DNA of 64,000 bases from a virus (IMGVR_UViG_3300033146_003395:17736-81735); one strand, 5' to 3'; shown: positions 41,020 through 49,272, counted from the first letter of the stretch. The notes: generated by a model from the letters alone, not told the origin. Numbers and translations are program-made.

Positions 41020-41835
41020 TTATGATTTTCTTAATCTTCCTTTAGAAAATCCATCATATAGGTAAAATTCTGTAGGGTTGATAAGTTTAGATATAATTTT
41101 GTTATTTATCCAAATTCTATCCTTTACATTTGAAGAAAGTTTTTCTCTAGTTTCTTGTGAAATTTTATATATTACACCTTGCTGCCACCCATTATTTAGA
41201 TAATAATCTAATTCATATATTTTAACCTTCTTTTGTTTTTTATCTATTTTATTAAATATAAAAACTCTTCCTTTCTGCTCATTAGATATAGCCAATTTTC
41301 TTTCTTGTGTAAGTTCCTCTCTACCAATAGTATAATTTACTAAATCTATATCATTTATATTATCTCTAATATATTCACCTGTTATATTATTTCTCGCCCA
41401 AACTGTATTATAAACAGCCGATTTATCTTTAAGTTGTGAACTAGAATTCATAATATTACTTTTTATATTATGTAATTTACCATACATAGGATTATTTTTA
41501 CCTGAAACATCTCTTCCAAAAAAGCCATTCTTTTGCGCATAACTCATATTGATATAGTTATTATTTTTGACAACTTGATGTAATTTCTGAACTTTAAGTT
41601 CATGAATTAAAGCTATTTTTCTTCTATAAAATTTCTTTAATATACGAGTCTTAAATAAATGTGGGTTATTCTTTCTCTCGTGAATCCATATAGACTTATA
41701 TCTTTTTGATGTAACTGTTCCATTATATCCATTTAATATTTTTTCTATTGATGTAGATCCTATATACCATTCAGGAAGTTTATCACCTGTATAATGAGTT
41801 AAATATGTGCAGTATTGTTTATTTGATGTAGACAT
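41020..41835 (-). CDS. GIY-YIG homing endonuclease
   Basis: A 271-residue endonuclease related to that at 7662 (shared LPEWYIGST, GYNGTVTSKRYKSI, LHQVVKNNNYINMSYAQKNGFFGRDVSGKNNPMYG). GIY-YIG core in residues 8-60, then NUMOD-like region and tail repeats KIYELDYYLNNGWQQG and WINNKIISKLINPTEFYLYDGFSKG that probably wrap DNA. It lies between the glycosyltransferase and epimerase genes, behind a late promoter and leader E2. Confidence 0.88.
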   Translation of the reverse strand: MSTSNKQYCTYLTHYTGDKLPEWYIGSTSIEKILNGYNGTVTSKRYKSIWIHERKNNPHLFKTRILKKFYRRKIALIHELKVQKLHQVVKNNNYINMSYAQKNGFFGRDVSGKNNPMYGKLHNIKSNIMNSSSQLKDKSAVYNTVWARNNITGEYIRDNINDIDLVNYTIGREELTQERKLAISNEQKGRVFIFNKIDKKQKKVKIYELDYYLNNGWQQGVIYKISQETREKLSSNVKDRIWINNKIISKLINPTEFYLYDGFSKGRLRKS

Positions 41836-41856
41836 TGAAGTCTCCTATAATTAAAT

Positions 41857-41938
41857 TATAAGAGTGAATTACTAGGTTCAAATTAAATGTATATAGAGGA
41901 ACCTAGTAGAGCTCTATACACATTTAATATCTCTTATA
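41857..41938 (-). ncRNA. Interleaved-stem leader element E2
   Basis: Outer stem 41857-41864 with 41931-41938 (TATAAGAG/CTCTTATA). Interleaved arms: 41870-41879 with 41899-41908 (TACTAGGTTC) and 41882-41898 with 41912-41928 (17 bp). The single imperfect pair in the 17-bp stem is A-C when read as plus-strand RNA but G-U as minus-strand RNA, favouring the minus strand as the RNA. The stop codon of the glycosyltransferase gene lies inside the outer stem. Confidence 0.7.
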
Positions 41939-42773
41939 CTTTATTTATACTTTGTGCCCTTTTAAAATATTCTATTTTTTGATTTATCTTATCATAATTT
42001 TTATCATATAAAATATGTTCATGCCAAAAATATACATTTTCTAATTCATCATTAGTTAGTGTAGATATATGTGCATAACCTTCGCCAATTTGATACTTCT
42101 CAATATATTCCATCTCAATTAAATTATTGGCATAGATATAATCCATTGCAAATTCTTCTATATCTTGTTGTGGCCTATCATGACAATATTCTGCCCATAT
42201 AGGCCCAGGATTTTCAGTGAGTCTCTCAAGTTCATTATGAAATAGTGTATAGAAACCAGAATCTTTCTTTGAAATGGTGAAACCAGTATCGAATGTTTTC
42301 CAACCTTCAGGTAAAGGTCTCTGATCCTTAACTGAAACAGTATCATAAACACCACAAATAGGTTTATTATAATTAACAATTGGGCTTGGTAAAGGTTTTA
42401 TCAAACTCATATCACAATCTATATGAATCATAGTTTTAAAATTTAGATTTTCTTCACACCATTTACCAACTAATGGAACTGACCAATAGCCACAAAAGAA
42501 ATTCTCTGTTTCCTTCATATATTCTTCCATATATATTACATCCATCTCTTTAAGTTTCTGGGCATCTTCAGTTTTAAGTGTATTGTTAGTAGGACAAATA
42601 GCATAGATTGGAATATCTTTATATATTCCTCCATTTTCTCGCCAGGCTTTAACAGATAAAATAATTTCATCAGCATATAATCTTTGGTTACTATATACTC
42701 CTTGTTGATTATTTAAATTGTCTTCATTATTTTCAACAACATACATTAATATTGTTTCTTCTATATTATTCAT
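41934..42773 (-). CDS. Glycosyltransferase (GT-A-like)
   Basis: A 279-residue protein with a DxD-type nucleotide-sugar site, HIDCDMSL (D119, D121), in a Rossmann-like context, and an aromatic-rich C-terminal half (GYAHIS, YFWHEHILYDK). Position after an aminotransferase and an amidinotransferase suggests it transfers a modified sugar. Substrate unknown; might act on phage DNA, virion protein or host surface glycan. Confidence 0.7.
   Translation of the reverse strand: MNNIEETILMYVVENNEDNLNNQQGVYSNQRLYADEIILSVKAWRENGGIYKDIPIYAICPTNNTLKTEDAQKLKEMDVIYMEEYMKETENFFCGYWSVPLVGKWCEENLNFKTMIHIDCDMSLIKPLPSPIVNYNKPICGVYDTVSVKDQRPLPEGWKTFDTGFTISKKDSGFYTLFHNELERLTENPGPIWAEYCHDRPQQDIEEFAMDYIYANNLIEMEYIEKYQIGEGYAHISTLTNDELENVYFWHEHILYDKNYDKINQKIEYFKRAQSINKV
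41942..41949 (-). promoter_or_regulatory. Late promoter inside the glycosyltransferase 3' end
   Basis: Minus-strand TATAAATA encoding the last residues of the upstream gene, positioned so that the transcript starts at the E2 outer stem and runs into the endonuclease. Confidence 0.7.
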
Positions 42774-43386
42774 TATTTTCCTTAAAATATTTTATTACCG
42801 ATAAGTCTTTATAGTCTCTGTATGATCCTGCATTGTCAGGTCTTAAATCTATTTGATTCAGAATTAGTAATCCTTGCGCTGCCATCTCTGGTGACATATT
42901 CATATGAAAACCTTGTACCCAATCTTCCATTTCTATAATAGGACTACGCCCATCAAATGCCATCATTTTAAGTCTTTCATAAGTATCTGCATCATCTGTT
43001 AAAATTGCCCCACCTTTTCCGATATTAAGTCTCTTCTTCTGATGAAAGCTTAAGCACTGAATAAATCCAGGTCTATACATACCTCTATGAAAATCTACTG
43101 CTGAGTCTATAATATTAGTCCCTTCAATTTCATAAGAGCCTTTCCATTTCTGGTCTGTGAACTCTACATTAAATCCAGCATTTACAATACTGTGTGGAAC
43201 ACCGACATAAGTACTCTTAGGTACATATAATGTGTTAGCCTCAACAGGTATATATGCTGTTTTATTTAATAAACTTAAGCTTAAAAATATTGCATTAGTA
43301 CAACTATCAGTTAAGACACAATACTTAGCTCCTGTATATCTACAAATTTCTTCTTCAAATTTGTCTATAAAAAATTGATTATTCAT
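42766..43386 (-). CDS. DegT/DnrJ/EryC1-type aminotransferase, short
   Basis: A 206-residue PLP protein. It has the cofactor-binding start VLTDSCTNAIFLSL (24-37), YVPKSTYVGVPHSIVNAG (54-71), Asp95 in NIIDSAV and the lysine of SFHQKKRLNIGKGGAI (K118 expected to bind PLP). Full family members have about 370 residues; the C-terminal domain is missing, so it may be a minimal form or a truncated relic. It overlaps the glycosyltransferase start and follows the amidinotransferase by 1 bp. Confidence 0.75.
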   Translation of the reverse strand: MNNQFFIDKFEEEICRYTGAKYCVLTDSCTNAIFLSLSLLNKTAYIPVEANTLYVPKSTYVGVPHSIVNAGFNVEFTDQKWKGSYEIEGTNIIDSAVDFHRGMYRPGFIQCLSFHQKKRLNIGKGGAILTDDADTYERLKMMAFDGRSPIIEMEDWVQGFHMNMSPEMAAQGLLILNQIDLRPDNAGSYRDYKDLSVIKYFKENNE

Positions 43387-43387
43387 T

Positions 43388-44653
43388 TTACTTTTCCTTT
43401 ATTCTTTGAATATCTAGACTCGAACAATGTAGTGACCCAGCAAATATATGCGAATGTCTTAATTGCACTGGAATAACTTCAAATCCATTTTCTTCTAAAA
43501 CTTCAATTGTTCCTAAAGCATCTTCCTGAACTATTACAGTTTTTTTATCAATGCTTAATATATTAACTGACATTCCTTCATCACTAGCTAGTCTTAAATT
43601 TTTATTAGTTAAATATTTAATTTCTCTTTCTGGTGTATTCTTTGGATATAAGTAAATATATCCATTATTAGGATGGAACTTACTTGGTAATTTCTTCCAT
43701 ACTTCTGGATAATTAGGATTAACCAAAAAAGTATTCTCATTTAAACTGACCAATACACCATCAATGTGAGAATCACATAATTTTACTATATGAAATTCTT
43801 TATTAGGAAAGAAACTTTTTAACCATAAAAATCCAAGATATTGATTATAATTACTTATGTTAACTATAATATCATCATTAAGCCTTAAAAAATTAGCCCC
43901 GTCAATTGCAGCTTCATAACTACTAGGAATATTATTAAAATCTCTATTCTTTTCCCAATCTTCAATATCAACACTACTCTCGGTTAATATCGTTAAGGGG
44001 GCTTTTATCCATTGGGTTTTAAAATTATTAGTAACCTCTTTAAATATATTATACATAGCTAAATTTTCAAAAGCTCTATTTCTGACAATTACCGGGGTTT
44101 CTATTAATTTATCATCAATGACAATTGTTATATCTCTTACATTATTTGCTGGTGATAATTCAGATTTAAAAGTGGTTGTTTTAAAAGGTATAACTTGTTT
44201 TAGAATATCAGGTCTATAAACAGTTATTCCCAATTCTTGTAATATAGTAGCTAAGTTATTTAAATCTTCAATGCGTTCTTTTAATATTATATCATTAATT
44301 ATATACTCATCACCTAAATCATTATATTCATATACAGATTGACCAAGATTTGACTTATAAAAATTTTTAAATGTAAAATCTATTACACGTTTAGATAATT
44401 CTAGTTCATTGCCAATTATAACTGCTTTTAATGTATCATAACTATTAGAACTATTAACTTCTATTTTTTTCTTTTTACAATTATCAAAATGCCATCTTTT
44501 AATTGCTCTAGGGTCTCCTTCTAAAAAACAATGTGGGCATTTAACTTTTTCTGTAAATCCTCGAGGTTTACCAATTTTACTATCTGATATTTTTTTTCTA
44601 GTTTCTTTGGTTAAGGTCTTTCCTTTATTGCCATTTGAAATCTTTTGTTTCAT
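43388..44653 (-). CDS. Amidinotransferase-like enzyme fused to a homing-endonuclease tail
   Basis: A 421-residue fusion. Residues 1-62 are the tail of a GIY-YIG endonuclease: NUMOD3-like KGKTLTKETRKKISDSKIGKP and a zinc finger CPHC-x14-H-x3-C very like the end of the gene at 7662. From about 70 on it is a glycine/inosamine amidinotransferase-type protein. AAIDGANFLR (D251), SHIDGVL (H296) and FAGSLHCSSLD (C410) match the Asp-His-Cys triad of L-arginine:glycine amidinotransferase in type and spacing. It may move an amidino group onto an amino sugar or amine made by the neighbouring aminotransferase. A late promoter and leader E3 lie upstream. Confidence 0.75.
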   Translation of the reverse strand: MKQKISNGNKGKTLTKETRKKISDSKIGKPRGFTEKVKCPHCFLEGDPRAIKRWHFDNCKKKKIEVNSSNSYDTLKAVIIGNELELSKRVIDFTFKNFYKSNLGQSVYEYNDLGDEYIINDIILKERIEDLNNLATILQELGITVYRPDILKQVIPFKTTTFKSELSPANNVRDITIVIDDKLIETPVIVRNRAFENLAMYNIFKEVTNNFKTQWIKAPLTILTESSVDIEDWEKNRDFNNIPSSYEAAIDGANFLRLNDDIIVNISNYNQYLGFLWLKSFFPNKEFHIVKLCDSHIDGVLVSLNENTFLVNPNYPEVWKKLPSKFHPNNGYIYLYPKNTPEREIKYLTNKNLRLASDEGMSVNILSIDKKTVIVQEDALGTIEVLEENGFEVIPVQLRHSHIFAGSLHCSSLDIQRIKEK

Positions 44654-44672
44654 TATAATTCCTAATTTTGAA

Positions 44673-44753
44673 TTATAAGAGGACTTTCCACGGTCAGATT
44701 AAAAGTGTAGATGGACCGTGGAAGAGCATCTACACTTTTAATATCTCTTATAA
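44673..44753 (-). ncRNA. Interleaved-stem leader element E3
   Basis: Outer stem 44673-44681 with 44745-44753 (TTATAAGAG/CTCTTATAA). Interleaved perfect repeats: 44686-44695 with 44714-44723 (TTCCACGGTC) and 44698-44713 with 44727-44742 (16 bp). It precedes the endonuclease-tail/amidinotransferase fusion, consistent with it having been the leader of an endonuclease gene. Confidence 0.7.
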
Positions 44754-44755
44754 CT

Positions 44756-44763
44756 TATTTATA
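44756..44763 (-). promoter_or_regulatory. Late promoter before element E3
   Basis: Minus-strand TATAAATA, with a TATAAT overlapping just upstream (GTTATAATATAAATAAG), so early and late polymerases could both use this site. Confidence 0.7.
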
Positions 44764-44826
44764 TTATAACGGATTAATATTAAAATAATCTTAAATTGCC
44801 TGAAATTTAGTCCAAATTTAAGCTTG

Positions 44827-44850
44827 TTTTAATGTTAAACATGGTATAAT
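44827..44850 (+). promoter_or_regulatory. Early/middle promoter with upstream inverted repeat
   Basis: TTTTAATGTTAAAC (one mismatch) at 44827-44840, spacer ATGG, extended -10 to 44850. Drives the four small genes from 44872. Confidence 0.82.
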
Positions 44851-44871
44851 ATAGTATATAAAGGATTTAAT

Positions 44872-45270
44872 ATGAATATTTTAGATAAAATCAGAGAATA
44901 CGTAGATACAGATGTTATTATTGTTTTAGACAATGAGCAAATTACAGAAATTGATGAAGATAGCAAAGAGATTCTTTGTGTAGAAGGTGGAGTATATTCA
45001 TTTGAAAGTATTGAAGACCGTTATGCTGAAGATATAATGTTTTATAAATCTTATGAATTAGAAATGACTTATGATATTCGTGATTTTATCAAAGACCTTA
45101 AAAGATCTGAAAAAGACTTAGATAAATCTAAAGCTAAAAAAATGTTAGTATTAGAAATTAATGAAAGATATTTATTAAATCCTACTGAATTAGAAGAGTG
45201 TTATAACTTTGAATTTTTTGAAAATTTAAATGCAATTACAACACATAAATTTACACGAATGAAAGACTAA
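44872..45270 (+). CDS. Hypothetical acidic protein
   Basis: A 132-residue acidic protein, SD AAAGGATTTAAT. N-terminal beta strands then helices; no family recognised. The stop overlaps the next ATG (TAATG). Confidence 0.7.
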   Translation: MNILDKIREYVDTDVIIVLDNEQITEIDEDSKEILCVEGGVYSFESIEDRYAEDIMFYKSYELEMTYDIRDFIKDLKRSEKDLDKSKAKKMLVLEINERYLLNPTELEECYNFEFFENLNAITTHKFTRMKD

Positions 45271-45584
45271 TGAAATTATTTACATACGGTACACTTACTG
45301 GAGACCATTATACAATGGGTAATGCTACTTTTCTCGGTAAGTCAACAACAGTAAAAGAATATCATAAAGGTCAAAATAATTGGTATCCATATCTGCTAGA
45401 AAAATCACAGTTGAGCACTGCAATTATTAGTGGTAACTTGTGGGAAATACCTGAAGAAGATTTCGGTGAAATTGATAGATATGAAGGTGCACCGGATTTA
45501 TTTGATAAGAAACTTATTGAAGTCAAAAATGGAGATATTGTAGTACAGGCTTATTGCTATTTTATAGACCCAAAGGAAATTTAA
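45270..45584 (+). CDS. Gamma-glutamylcyclotransferase-like (GGCT fold) protein
   Basis: A 104-residue protein with the GGCT-fold hallmarks: LFTYGTLTG at the N-terminus, GNLWEI in the middle and IDRYEGAP with the catalytic-type Glu72, then VQAYCYF at the end. Such enzymes cyclise gamma-glutamyl amines; in T4-like phages homologs are sometimes present without known role. Start coupled to the previous gene. Confidence 0.75.
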   Translation: MKLFTYGTLTGDHYTMGNATFLGKSTTVKEYHKGQNNWYPYLLEKSQLSTAIISGNLWEIPEEDFGEIDRYEGAPDLFDKKLIEVKNGDIVVQAYCYFIDPKEI

Positions 45585-46058
45585 ATGAATAATATGATAG
45601 AGTATACCGGAAGATATTTTGTATTGTATAATAATACTGGAGATATGTTCAGAAAAGAAAATCCTGTAGATTTCGGACCGGCTTTCAGTAACAATAGTAA
45701 TAATCGGGAATATTCATGTTATAAACCTCACAGAGTACAGGGAGATTTTTATCACAATGATAAAGAAATTCGCTTATATGACTCAAGAAGGTTACATCGT
45801 TATATGAAAAAAGAGGAAGTACAGGAACTTTATCCTGAGATGTTTACACCTTATGATGATGACAAGATAGATGATAAGTATTATCGATTACGATTAAATG
45901 GTCATGGCATGATAGAGTATATTGTAACTGAAGTTTTTAATAAAAAGATATGTATTAAGAGACCATTAAGAGCACAGACTATAACACTTAGCGAAAAAAG
46001 CGAAGCTTGGATGAAAGAATCTGTAGCACGTGAAAAATATCCGGAGATGTTTATATGA
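45585..46058 (+). CDS. Hypothetical protein ending in YPEMFI
   Basis: A 157-residue protein. Two halves each end in a similar sequence (VQELYPEMFTPYDD near 85 and REKYPEMFI at the end), suggesting that two tagged small genes fused in frame. The final tag overlaps the next, broken gene. Confidence 0.7.
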   Translation: MNNMIEYTGRYFVLYNNTGDMFRKENPVDFGPAFSNNSNNREYSCYKPHRVQGDFYHNDKEIRLYDSRRLHRYMKKEEVQELYPEMFTPYDDDKIDDKYYRLRLNGHGMIEYIVTEVFNKKICIKRPLRAQTITLSEKSEAWMKESVAREKYPEMFI

Positions 46059-46293
46059 GTTTAAAAATTAAAAAAAAAGTGGACCTCTTTATAATAAGTT
46101 AAGAGCATCTAAAAAACAAATTCAGAATTATCAAATAGATATAGTATATCTGAAAAAAGATTTTGACCCTTTTTCTGGTCTGTTAGATAGGATAAAACAC
46201 GAGGAACAAATTGCTGAAATTGAAGAGAAAATAGATGAAGAAAAGAAGTATTATGACAAATTAATATTTGACCACCCAGAGTATTTTATATGA
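46055..46293 (+). pseudogene. Small tagged gene frameshifted at an A9 tract
   Basis: ATG 46055 overlaps the previous stop with GGAG 8 bp upstream. The frame reads MSLKIKKK through nine A residues (46070-46078) and soon stops. With one more A it would read on in a helical, charged sequence (PLYNKLRASKKQIQNY...) to the perfect end DHPEYFI at 46293, which itself overlaps the next ATG. So the gene is one base out of frame at a homopolymer: mutation, slippage-based expression, or sequencing error. Confidence 0.65.
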
Positions 46294-46604
46294 TGTTAGC
46301 ACCTATAATAGTATTATGTGAAACTTATGAAGATTTATATGAATGTGAACAACAGACTGGTAAAATATATTTTACCAAAGATATTTATGCTGGTAATTTT
46401 ACATTTCCTGTTGTGTATTTTCGTTATATAGATAAAGATAGTCCAGCTTTAAGTGATTACGATATATATGAATTTAGTGTTATGCGGTATGCCAATAGAG
46501 AACAGTTCTTAGAAGAATATTATTATAACACAATGAAAAGATCCAACTTAACCCCAGTAAAACCTACAGAAATCAGAGAAGAATTTCCAGAGTATTTCGT
46601 ATAA
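46290..46604 (+). CDS. Hypothetical protein ending in FPEYFV
   Basis: A 104-residue acidic, Tyr-rich protein. Last plus-strand gene before the long minus-strand half. The tag uses GAG although no gene follows. Confidence 0.7.
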   Translation: MMLAPIIVLCETYEDLYECEQQTGKIYFTKDIYAGNFTFPVVYFRYIDKDSPALSDYDIYEFSVMRYANREQFLEEYYYNTMKRSNLTPVKPTEIREEFPEYFV

Positions 46605-46639
46605 TTATATAATAAAATCCAAATAATCCTTATCCAGAT

Positions 46640-46714
46640 ACGGCTAAATTATAAGTGTAGATGAGCCGTGGAAGAGCATCTACACTTATAAAATCTCTTA
46701 TTATATTATTTATA
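46640..46714 (-). ncRNA. Interleaved-stem element E4 (degenerate) with late promoter
   Basis: TATAAATA at 46707-46714 on the minus strand overlaps the end of the first radical SAM gene. After it come 46649-46663 pairing with 46677-46691 (15 bp) and a shortened second stem, 46640-46645 with 46664-46669. The outer stem is mostly lost (AATAAGAG has no full partner). No minus-strand gene follows for 2 kb, so this copy seems orphaned. Confidence 0.55.
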
Positions 46715-47606
46715 TAATATAATCTAAATCTTTATCCTTACACATTTGTACAATGGATTTTTCACATAGACGGCAGGCTTCGTACTTCATACTTAATACT
46801 TCTTCCCAAGTCCAATCAGGGTCTATTTGTGCTTCTAACGTTAAGTAACAAGGCCATTCTTTTCCGTTGACATCAATTTGTAAACTGCCAGCATTATAAG
46901 ATTTACACTTTGCAATTTTACTTAAACCTTTACTGAACTTCAGTGTAGCTATTTTTTCTATGTTCAAGTACTGTTCAATTTTGTCTTGATAAGGCTTTAG
47001 TTTATTTAAGTTATTTTTATTTTTATAATTACTTGAGTCTTTTAATAAGAATGTTTCAGTCCAATAAACATTTGTAAAATCTTCTAACATTTTAGCCATT
47101 TCGGGGCTATCAAAATCTTTATCGTTGTAATCAAAACGAATCATCTGTACATAATCTATGGGGTTAGCAATTCTGAAAAATTTAGCATTATCTAATATCT
47201 TCTCTAATGATGTACCACTTCTATACGTTTCATGTAATTCTTGAGTACTTCCCGTAATTGTGAAATATACCCTGTCATTTTTATCTAAAAGATTACCTAA
47301 GGTGCTCCACCATAAATGAGAATGAGTACTACCATTTGTACAAATTTCTATATTAATTTTACGTGTTTTAATAAATTCAACTAACTCTAAAAAGTAATTA
47401 TATAATGTAGGTTCACTAATACTACCAACAAGTCTTATCCATTCTAAATCAGGATATGATTTTATTTGCTCTTTTAACTCATCAAAATCTCTATGAAAAT
47501 TATCTGGGTAGTGTTCATCAAATGTGTTATAATTTCTATAACATAATTGGCAGGCAGCATTACAAAAAGTACTTAACTCAAATTCTATATCTTTTACTTT
47601 GTACAT
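46710..47606 (-). CDS. Radical SAM enzyme 1 (last of seven-gene set)
   Basis: A 298-residue radical SAM protein; the CxxxCxxC cluster site is C15-C19-C22 (FCNAACQLC). GSISEPTLY replaces the usual GGEP motif. The motif FTITGSTQELHETYRSG is shared with three neighbours. C-terminal Cys (KCKSYNAG, WPCYL, CRLCEKS, MCKD) look like an auxiliary-cluster (SPASM/twitch) domain, typical of peptide- or protein-modifying enzymes. Nine bp after the previous gene; last of the operon. Confidence 0.85.
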   Translation of the reverse strand: MYKVKDIEFELSTFCNAACQLCYRNYNTFDEHYPDNFHRDFDELKEQIKSYPDLEWIRLVGSISEPTLYNYFLELVEFIKTRKINIEICTNGSTHSHLWWSTLGNLLDKNDRVYFTITGSTQELHETYRSGTSLEKILDNAKFFRIANPIDYVQMIRFDYNDKDFDSPEMAKMLEDFTNVYWTETFLLKDSSNYKNKNNLNKLKPYQDKIEQYLNIEKIATLKFSKGLSKIAKCKSYNAGSLQIDVNGKEWPCYLTLEAQIDPDWTWEEVLSMKYEACRLCEKSIVQMCKDKDLDYII

Positions 47607-47614
47607 ATTAAACC

Positions 47615-48424
47615 TTAATCATTATATCTATAAGCATTACAGGTAGCACAAATCCCACTAAAGATTTTATTATCTTGTAATGTCTTATAAAAATTCATTT
47701 TTTTACGTAGCTTATCTACACCATCAGTATAATGTCCCAGCGAAGTATCACCATTAATATCTTGCCAAGAACAAAATACCACTTCACCATCATAATTTAT
47801 TCCAACATCATCGTCCATCCATTTACAGTGGCCAGCTCTTTCAACTTTTGTAATAATATCTGAATTGCCTAAATCCCATTCAAAATCAACAACTTCAGGT
47901 ATATCAAAATTACCTGTTAGCTCGTTATCTATATATTTATTTGATGCATTTGTCCTATTATTTATTTCTAAATTTATATTGTTACACTTTTTTAAATAAT
48001 TAATAGTTTTCATAACATTATTATATTTATCTTTACCAGTTCTGGTTTGAAAATGTGTTTTATCATACCCATAAAAACTGATAGTAACAAGTGGGTTATT
48101 AATACTATTTACTAAGTCAAATATTCTTTCATTATAAAACTCACCAGATGTAAAAAATTGAATTTCTAAATTATCAAAAGTATTACAGTAGTCAACTATT
48201 TCTACAAAACCATTATATGGATATAAAAAACTGTCGCCTATTAATGAGCCTAATTCTATACTTTCTGCGCCCCACTCTACAGCAAAATCAATATATTTTT
48301 TAACAGTTTCTACTGGAACAATTATTTTATTTTTTTGATATTCATCACTATTTTGACAAAATGTGCATCTTAAATTACATATATTTATCATTGGTACTTG
48401 AAATTCGCTCTTATCTACATCCAT
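47615..48424 (-). CDS. Radical SAM enzyme 2
   Basis: A 269-residue protein with C16-C20-C23 (ICNLRCTFC). The GGE position reads LGSLIGDSF. The C-terminus has CKWMDDDVGINYDGEVVFCSW and a final CATCNAYR, consistent with an auxiliary cluster. Of a different subtype from the SEPT-motif neighbours. Overlaps the upstream gene by 10 bp. Confidence 0.85.
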   Translation of the reverse strand: MDVDKSEFQVPMINICNLRCTFCQNSDEYQKNKIIVPVETVKKYIDFAVEWGAESIELGSLIGDSFLYPYNGFVEIVDYCNTFDNLEIQFFTSGEFYNERIFDLVNSINNPLVTISFYGYDKTHFQTRTGKDKYNNVMKTINYLKKCNNINLEINNRTNASNKYIDNELTGNFDIPEVVDFEWDLGNSDIITKVERAGHCKWMDDDVGINYDGEVVFCSWQDINGDTSLGHYTDGVDKLRKKMNFYKTLQDNKIFSGICATCNAYRYND

Positions 48425-49272
48425 ACATTATCTCCATTTATTATATTTAATAGTTTCTGAGTATTAATATCACACTCTCTACAAAAATCATAATTACCAT
48501 TCTCTATATTTGTAAAATCTAAATTAAAAGTATCTTTTGTTTGCATTTTAAATAAATCACATGGACTCAAACTCCCATCACAATTTATTATTAAAAAATT
48601 ATCTAATTTTGCAGGGCATACTATATTTTTATCTTTATTTATTTTCAATATATTCAAATATTTCTTTCTTAAATTATCAACCATATTAAATTCATTATCT
48701 TTATTATAAACATACTCATTAAATTGCGCTGTATCATTAATAATAAACTCATTAAATTTATTATTATAAACAGATAAATCATCAAATTCATTATATTTAA
48801 ATCGTAAATAACTAACACAATTAATAGGGTTAATTTTTTCAAAAGCTAATATATTTCTAATAACAGTATCTAAGTTACTATTAACTCTATATTTTTCATG
48901 TAGCTCTTGGGTACTTCCACAAACTGTGAATGTAATACTATCATTTGAACTCATAATATTTGCTAATTTTTCCCACCATTTCTCATCATGTAAATCACCA
49001 TTGGTAAATATTTCTACAATAATATTAAGACTTTTAATAAATTCAATTAGTGGTAATATATCTTTAAAAGTTGTAGGTTCACTTATAGCACTTGATAAAG
49101 TAATTTTTTTAACGTTCTTAAATTTTAATATATCACTTTTAATCTCTGTTAATGAGCGAGAACTAATATTTTCAAATTCTATATTTTCTCGCAAGCATAA
49201 CGGGCATTTTAGATTACATGCTGTTGTTGTTTCTAATTCGATATGCTCGATATTTTCATACTTTGTTTGCAA
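48415..49272 (-). CDS. Radical SAM enzyme 3
   Basis: A 285-residue protein with C19-C23-C26 (ACNLKCPLC), AISEPTTF, and FTVCGSTQELHEKYRVNSNL near 117-136, almost identical to enzymes at 50179 and 51102. C-terminal Cys: CPAKL, LSPCDLF, CRECDINT, an auxiliary cluster. Overlaps the glycosyltransferase-like gene upstream by 17 bp. Confidence 0.85.
   Translation of the reverse strand: MQTKYENIEHIELETTTACNLKCPLCLRENIEFENISSRSLTEIKSDILKFKNVKKITLSSAISEPTTFKDILPLIEFIKSLNIIVEIFTNGDLHDEKWWEKLANIMSSNDSITFTVCGSTQELHEKYRVNSNLDTVIRNILAFEKINPINCVSYLRFKYNEFDDLSVYNNKFNEFIINDTAQFNEYVYNKDNEFNMVDNLRKKYLNILKINKDKNIVCPAKLDNFLIINCDGSLSPCDLFKMQTKDTFNLDFTNIENGNYDFCRECDINTQKLLNIINGDNVWM

Noticed and set aside
43388-44653. 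Separate short endonuclease gene followed by an amidinotransferase gene
   Set aside because: The frame is continuous with no internal SD plus start that is better than the first ATG, so a fusion is the simpler reading; an internal start cannot be fully excluded.
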